The translations under genes were made by a program, and so were the position numbers. This document shows positions 59,873 to 64,000 of a stretch of DNA of 64,000 bases, piece after piece (within the stretch, counting starts at the first letter, position 1; every line of letters starts with the position of its first letter). The DNA comes from Hominimerdicola alba 8 (GTDB lineage: Bacteria > Bacillota > Clostridia > Oscillospirales > Ruminococcaceae). A model generated the notes under the pieces. That model worked only from the letters and a program-made list of their open reading frames with translations, ran no database searches and was not told the DNA's origin. The stretch is from the NCBI RefSeq assembly GCF_000178155.2, contig NZ_ADKM02000130.1, positions 124,001-188,000 on the forward strand, read 5' to 3'.

Positions 59873-61396
59873 ATGGCATATGTAATAGGCGTTGACTGCG
59901 GTACCAGCGGTACCAAGACGGTGCTGTTCGATGAAAAGGGAACAGTGGTGGCTTCAAAGACCATCGAGTACCCAATGTATCAGCCGAAAAACGGCTACGC
60001 TGAACAGGACCCCGCTGACTGGGCAGGCGCGATGGTCAACACCATCAAGGCTGTAATGGCGCAGAGCGGCGTGAACAAGAATGATGTCAAGGGCATCGGC
60101 ATTTCTGGACAGATGCACGGTCTGGTAATGCTGGATAAGGATAACAACGTGCTGAGAAAGTCCATCATCTGGTGCGACCAGAGAACCGCAAACGAAGTCG
60201 CATGGATGAACGAACATGTGGGCGAGAAGAAACTCATCGAGATAACCGCCAACCCCGCCCTGACAGGCTGGACTGCGGCAAAGATACTCTGGGTGAAGAA
60301 CAACGAGCCTGAGATATATTCAAAGGTCGCACATATTCTTCTGCCTAAGGACTACCTGCGCTTCGTGCTGACGCATGAGTATGCCACCGAAGTTTCCGAT
60401 GCTTCGGGCATGCAGCTGCTCGATGTTCCCAACAGAAAGTGGTCTGACGAACTGCTGAGCGCTTTCGAGATAGACAAGAACTGGCTGGGCAAGGTACACG
60501 AATCCTGCGAGATAACAGGCACTCTCACAAAAGCTATGGCTGACGAACTGGGACTCAACGAGGGCACTATCGTTGTGGGCGGCGCAGGCGATAATGCTGC
60601 TGCTGCCATCGGTACAGGCGTTTGCGAAGACGGCAAGGCGTTCACCACCATAGGCACTTCGGGCGTTGTTTTTGCCCACACATCGGGCATCGCCATCGAC
60701 CCTAAGGGCAGAGTACACACCTGCTGTGCGGCAGTACCCAACAGCTGGCATGTTATGGGCGTTACTCAGGGCGCAGGTCTGTCACTGAAATGGTTCAGAG
60801 ATAACTTCTGCAATCCCGAAAAGGAAACTGCAAAGTATATGGGCGTTGACGAGTATTATTTGATGGACAAACAGGCTGAAACTGTCCCTGTTGGCGCAAA
60901 CAGACTGCTCTACCTGCCTTACCTGATGGGCGAGCGCACACCTCACCTTGACCCGAATGCAAGAGGTGTGTTCTTCGGTCTTTCCGCTATGCACACCAAA
61001 AAAGAAATGCTCCGCGCTGTTATGGAGGGTGTAAGCTACTCTCTGCGTGACTGCGTTGAGGTGTTCCGCGAGATGGATATAAACGTTTCCGACATGATGG
61101 CTTGCGGCGGCGGCGGAAGTTCACCGCTGTGGCGCTCTATGCTGGCAGACCTCTACAATTGCCCCGTAAAGACCGCATCTTCAAAGGAAGGTCCCGCACT
61201 GGGCGTGGCTCTGCTTTCGATGGTCGGCGCAGGCATTTACTCAAGTGTCCCCGAGGCTTGCAAGGCTGTCGTTGCGACCGACAAGATACAGCAGCCCAAC
61301 GCCGAAGCAGTCCCCGAATACGAGAAATTCTATCAGCTTTACCGCGAGATATACCCCGCACTCAAAGCACAGTTCGCAAAACTGGCACAGCTATGA
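59873..61396 (+). CDS. xylB: Xylulokinase
   Basis: 507 residues of the FGGY kinase family. It phosphorylates D-xylulose, feeding xylose into the pentose phosphate route. Motifs: VIGVDCGTSGTKTVLFD, GISGQMHGLV, WCDQRT, GGAGDNAAAAIGTG and GEGVS-like MEGVSYSL with ACGGGGSSPLW. AAAGGAG lies 8 bases before ATG, inside the end of the RAYT gene. No xylose isomerase gene is in the window. A strong terminator follows. Confidence 0.95.
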   Translation: MAYVIGVDCGTSGTKTVLFDEKGTVVASKTIEYPMYQPKNGYAEQDPADWAGAMVNTIKAVMAQSGVNKNDVKGIGISGQMHGLVMLDKDNNVLRKSIIWCDQRTANEVAWMNEHVGEKKLIEITANPALTGWTAAKILWVKNNEPEIYSKVAHILLPKDYLRFVLTHEYATEVSDASGMQLLDVPNRKWSDELLSAFEIDKNWLGKVHESCEITGTLTKAMADELGLNEGTIVVGGAGDNAAAAIGTGVCEDGKAFTTIGTSGVVFAHTSGIAIDPKGRVHTCCAAVPNSWHVMGVTQGAGLSLKWFRDNFCNPEKETAKYMGVDEYYLMDKQAETVPVGANRLLYLPYLMGERTPHLDPNARGVFFGLSAMHTKKEMLRAVMEGVSYSLRDCVEVFREMDINVSDMMACGGGGSSPLWRSMLADLYNCPVKTASSKEGPALGVALLSMVGAGIYSSVPEACKAVVATDKIQQPNAEAVPEYEKFYQLYREIYPALKAQFAKLAQL

Positions 61397-61403
61397 TAAT
61401 ATC

Positions 61404-61430
61404 TGCCCCCGCTATGTCGGGGGCATTTTT
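61404..61430 (+). terminator. Terminator after xylB
   Basis: TGCCCCCG pairs with CGGGGGCA, followed by TTTTTATTA. Confidence 0.9.
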
Positions 61431-61478
61431 ATTATATCACGATATGGTAGTCCGGCTTTCGGTGCAAAAATAAATATC

Positions 61479-61572
61479 CCAATTTGGTTGTGTATTGTTC
61501 CACCGCCGAAGGCGGGGGAAAAATACGAAAGAACAGCCATTTTGTATCATCAGCAATACACATCAAAATTGG
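61479..61572. repeat. Family D inverted-repeat element, full copy
   Basis: 94 bp with 19 bp imperfect terminal repeats (CCAATTTGGTTGTGTATTG and its near complement at the other end). An internal hairpin CCACCGCC/GGCGGGGG lies toward the left end. Related pieces occur at 25398-25470 and 40555-40618. No gene lies between 61397 and 61754. Confidence 0.8.
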
Positions 61573-61589
61573 AAGAAATAAATTTGAAA

Positions 61590-61613
61590 TATGACTATCC
61601 CTTTAGCACACCA
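61590..61613 (-). repeat. Family B end fragment
   Basis: TATGACTATCCCTTTAGCAC followed by ACC: one terminal repeat only. Confidence 0.75.
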
Positions 61614-61675
61614 CCGCAAAATACCTTTATCAATGAGGAAAAACTGAGTTGATGTTATCTTTCCGCCCCTCGCCC

Positions 61676-61704
61676 TTGACATCATCTTTGCTATGTGTTA
61701 TATT
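61676..61704 (+). promoter_or_regulatory. Promoter of the HAD phosphatase gene
   Basis: TTGACA, 17 bp spacer, TATATT. Confidence 0.8.
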
Positions 61705-61754
61705 ATATCGGGCAGGCGGCAAAGTGCCTGCAAATGCAGTTTTCGGAGGTAATT

Positions 61755-62342
61755 ATGGATATTGTTTTCGACATCGGCAAAGTGCTGATAGATTTTGATT
61801 TTGAAGATTTTGTGCGCGGGATAGTCAGTGAGGACTGCGCCGACATCGTAACAAAAGCGATGTGGGGAAACCCGAACTGGATAGAACTTGACAGGGGAGT
61901 GTGGTCGGTTGAAGAAGTCCTGCAAAAGTTCATCGCAGAAGCCCCCGACCACGAATGGGAGATACGCCATGTTTTCTCGCAGATAGGTAAGATACCTCAC
62001 CCGAAAGATACCACCATACCCATGATAGAAGAACTGAAAAGGCGCGGTCACCGCGTTTTCTTCCTGTCAAACTACTTTGAGTTCCTTATACACGCCGCAC
62101 CCGATGCGCTCAGATTCACGCGGTATATGGACGGCGGCATCTTCTCCTGTAACGAGAAAGTCGTCAAGCTCGATGCCGAGATCTATTCCCGCCTTTGCGA
62201 AAGATACGGCATATCAAAGGATAACTGCGTGTTCATCGATGACAGCCCGAAGAATATCAAAGGCGCGAATGACTTCGGAATACGCGGCATACTCTACACA
62301 GGGCAGACACCTCAGCAGTTGTTTGAAGAGATAGGTGTGTGA
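61755..62342 (+). CDS. HAD-family phosphatase (YihX-like)
   Basis: 195 residues from ATG 61755, with GGAGG 6 bases upstream. HAD motifs: I VFDIGKVLIDFDF (nucleophile Asp6; Gly at the +2 position, as in the YihX group with FDLGNV), II VFFLSNY, III Lys in EKVVKLDAEI, and IV CVFIDDSPKNIKGA. YihX-type enzymes remove phosphate from sugar phosphates such as glucose-1-phosphate; the substrate here is unproven. It has its own promoter. Confidence 0.85.
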   Translation: MDIVFDIGKVLIDFDFEDFVRGIVSEDCADIVTKAMWGNPNWIELDRGVWSVEEVLQKFIAEAPDHEWEIRHVFSQIGKIPHPKDTTIPMIEELKRRGHRVFFLSNYFEFLIHAAPDALRFTRYMDGGIFSCNEKVVKLDAEIYSRLCERYGISKDNCVFIDDSPKNIKGANDFGIRGILYTGQTPQQLFEEIGV

Positions 62343-62431
62343 AAATATCACGGTACATATCAACTTGTAATATGGTGGAAATTTGTATTGAAATACAGCA
62401 ATAATCGGTCAGAAGAACTGCCCGATATGTC

Positions 62432-62460
62432 TTGCAATCTGTCATGCTCGGTGGTAAAAT
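62432..62460 (+). promoter_or_regulatory. Promoter of the carboxylesterase gene
   Basis: TTGCAA, 17 bp spacer, TAAAAT. Confidence 0.65.
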
Positions 62461-62494
62461 ATATATAAAATATACCGTCTGAGGAGTTGACAAT

Positions 62495-64000
62495 ATGTTA
62501 AGGATAGCTAATACCGAAAACGGAAAGGTACGCGGTCTGCCTGCCGCTGACCCAAGAATAACATCTTTCAAGGGCGTGCCTTTTGCCGCACCGCCTGTCG
62601 GTGAGAACCGCTGGCGCGCACCTCAGCCCTGTGCTGACTGGCAGGGCGTGCGTGAATGTTTTGAGTTCGCCCCCATCTCCATGCAGGACAGACCGGGCGT
62701 GGGTACAGATATCTACTGCCGTGAATGGCATGTTGACCCCGATATACCCATCAGCGAGGACTGCCTCTACCTGAATATCTGGACGAACGCCAAGTCAGCC
62801 GATGAGCGCAAACCTGTGCTGGTGTGGTTCTTCGGCGGGGGATTTCAGTGGGGCTATACCTCCGAGATGGAGTTTGACGGCGAACGCCTTGCAAGGCGCG
62901 ATATCGTGGTGGTGTCGGTCAATTACAGGCTGGGCGCGTTCGGCTTTATGGCGCACCCTCAGCTTACTGAGGAACAGCCCGATGCCCCGTGTAATTTCGG
63001 CAGTCTTGACCAGCAGGCGGGACTCAGATGGGTGCGCCGCAACATCGCGAATTTCGGCGGCGACCCCGATAATATCACCATAGCAGGTCAGTCGGCGGGC
63101 GGCGGAAGCGTCATGGCGCAGATGGCTTGCAAAGAAAATGCAGGCGATTTCAAAAAAGCAGTCGTTATGAGCGGCATGTTCGGCAGTCCCTACGATGTCA
63201 ACAGCTTTTTCATTCCCCAAAGCCTTGAAGAAGCAGGAAAAAAGGGCGAGCGCCTGTTTGAATACATGGGTGTCAGCACCCTCGAAGAAGCCCGCAGACT
63301 TGATGCCGACTTTATCCGCCAAAAGTATTCCGAACTGAGGAATAAAGGCGAGATGTTCTTCACCATCGTGCAGGATAACAAGTTCAGCACAGGCGACCCG
63401 ATGGCGGCTTTCAAAAACGGCACAAGGAACCGCGTCCCCGTCATGGCGGGCAATACAGGTGACGAGTTTATTGAGTTTCTCCATGCCGATAACGAAGAAC
63501 AGCTTGAAGCACTGGCGGCAGACTGCTTCGGTGATGTGTCTGACGATTTTCTCGCTTTCCCCGAAGCACATAAGACCTGCGGCGGCGGCTTCGCACCCGT
63601 TTCAGCCCCCGAACTCGGCGTAAAATCGGCATATCTTGCAGAGGATAAACTCCCCGACAGCCGCCCCTGCTACTATTACAGGTTCGTTCCCGATATACCG
63701 GGCGACGATCACCCGGGTACTTTCCATTCGGTCGATCTGTGGTTCTTCTTTGAAACTCTCGCCAAGTGCAGCCGCCCCTACGAGGGCAGGCACTACGACA
63801 TCGCCCGACAGATGTGCGATTACTGGGCGAATTTCATCAAAACGGGCGACCCCAACGGCTTTGACATCAACGGCAATAAACTACCCGAATGGCGATGCTA
63901 CACCGACAGCGACCGCGCCGAGATGGAATTCACCCCCGACGGCGCAAAGCCCGCGACCGAGAACAGCGCTTTCACGAGATTTCTGCTTGATAATATGAAA
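62495..64000 (+). CDS. Type B carboxylesterase (para-nitrobenzyl-esterase family), 3' end outside the window
   Basis: The open frame runs from ATG 62495 (GAGGAG 8 bases upstream) to the last base, 502 codons with no stop. It is near-complete for a family of about 500-550 residues. The oxyanion hole is in VWFFGGGFQWG, the nucleophile is Ser200 in AGQSAGGGSV, the acid is probably in GNTGDEF and the His is in TFHSVDLWFFFE. No signal peptide is seen, so it is cytoplasmic. It would hydrolyse aryl, feruloyl or acetyl esters taken up with plant oligosaccharides. Confidence 0.9.
   Translation, partial: MLRIANTENGKVRGLPAADPRITSFKGVPFAAPPVGENRWRAPQPCADWQGVRECFEFAPISMQDRPGVGTDIYCREWHVDPDIPISEDCLYLNIWTNAKSADERKPVLVWFFGGGFQWGYTSEMEFDGERLARRDIVVVSVNYRLGAFGFMAHPQLTEEQPDAPCNFGSLDQQAGLRWVRRNIANFGGDPDNITIAGQSAGGGSVMAQMACKENAGDFKKAVVMSGMFGSPYDVNSFFIPQSLEEAGKKGERLFEYMGVSTLEEARRLDADFIRQKYSELRNKGEMFFTIVQDNKFSTGDPMAAFKNGTRNRVPVMAGNTGDEFIEFLHADNEEQLEALAADCFGDVSDDFLAFPEAHKTCGGGFAPVSAPELGVKSAYLAEDKLPDSRPCYYYRFVPDIPGDDHPGTFHSVDLWFFFETLAKCSRPYEGRHYDIARQMCDYWANFIKTGDPNGFDINGNKLPEWRCYTDSDRAEMEFTPDGAKPATENSAFTRFLLDNMK

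Overview
The window looks like a chromosomal stretch of a rumen- or gut-type cellulolytic Firmicute close to Ruminococcus (R. albus-like). The reasons are a mid-GC Gram-positive gene set with AGGAGG ribosome binding sites and vegetative -35/-10 promoters with 16-18 bp spacers, lipoproteins and a sortase system, many glycan-degrading enzymes (GH2, GH3, GH5, GH26-like, sialate-type esterase), and a GH3 enzyme with the reversed domain order known from Ruminococcus beta-glucosidases. The species is inferred from gene content only. I saw no tRNA, rRNA or CRISPR array.

Layout. 0.3-8.3 kb (+): lacZ-type beta-galactosidase, two related small membrane proteins, spermidine synthase, agmatinase and an ABC-F ATPase, ending at a bidirectional terminator. 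8.4-12.2 kb (-): a 7TM/GGDEF-like/EAL signalling protein, a GH5 lipoprotein and a small coiled-coil protein. 12.5-20.3 kb (+): a compact phage-derived cassette (TerS, TerL, portal, prohead protease, a structured non-coding gap, major capsid, three small head/tail genes, a baseplate-hub-like protein and a last small gene) with no integrase, repressor, tape measure, tail fibre or lysis gene. 20.4-22.9 kb (-): a sortase module (wall-anchored substrate, sortase, His/Asp-tailed membrane protein). 23-36 kb (-): SGNH esterase, galE, a teichoic-acid-type glycerophosphotransferase operon, a spore/cell-wall amidase, a DUF212 protein, a GH26-like enzyme and a beta-lactamase-fold lipoprotein. 36-55 kb (mostly -): a CopZ-like metal chaperone, pyrimidine genes (pyrK-pyrD, pyrF, pyrC), ilvD, GH3, a K+ channel, ROK glucokinase and mannose-6-phosphate isomerase. 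55-64 kb (+): small secreted proteins, a flavin reductase-rubredoxin fusion, zinc-ribbon proteins, a REP-associated tyrosine transposase, xylulokinase, a HAD phosphatase and a type B carboxylesterase cut by the window end.

How it fits together. The glycosidases release hexoses and xylose that feed glucokinase, mannose-6-phosphate isomerase, GalE and xylulokinase. The pyr genes are scattered over about 12 kb on one strand rather than forming one operon.

The most striking non-coding feature is the density of small dispersed repeats. Family A is a ~104 bp near-perfect hairpin with TATAGCAATCC ends (8 copies). Family B is a ~125 bp element with imperfect terminal inverted repeats (4 long copies plus fragments). 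Family C is a TAATTCA heptamer element that begins at or inside the stop codon of several genes and is always sense-oriented; one locus has expanded into six tandem units. Family D is an inverted-repeat element with TGTGTATTG/CAATACACA ends. Family R is a REP-like palindrome, GGTGGGGGC-TT-GCCCCCACC, present twice and in frame inside the RAYT transposase gene. Several genes take their last codons and stop from these repeats.
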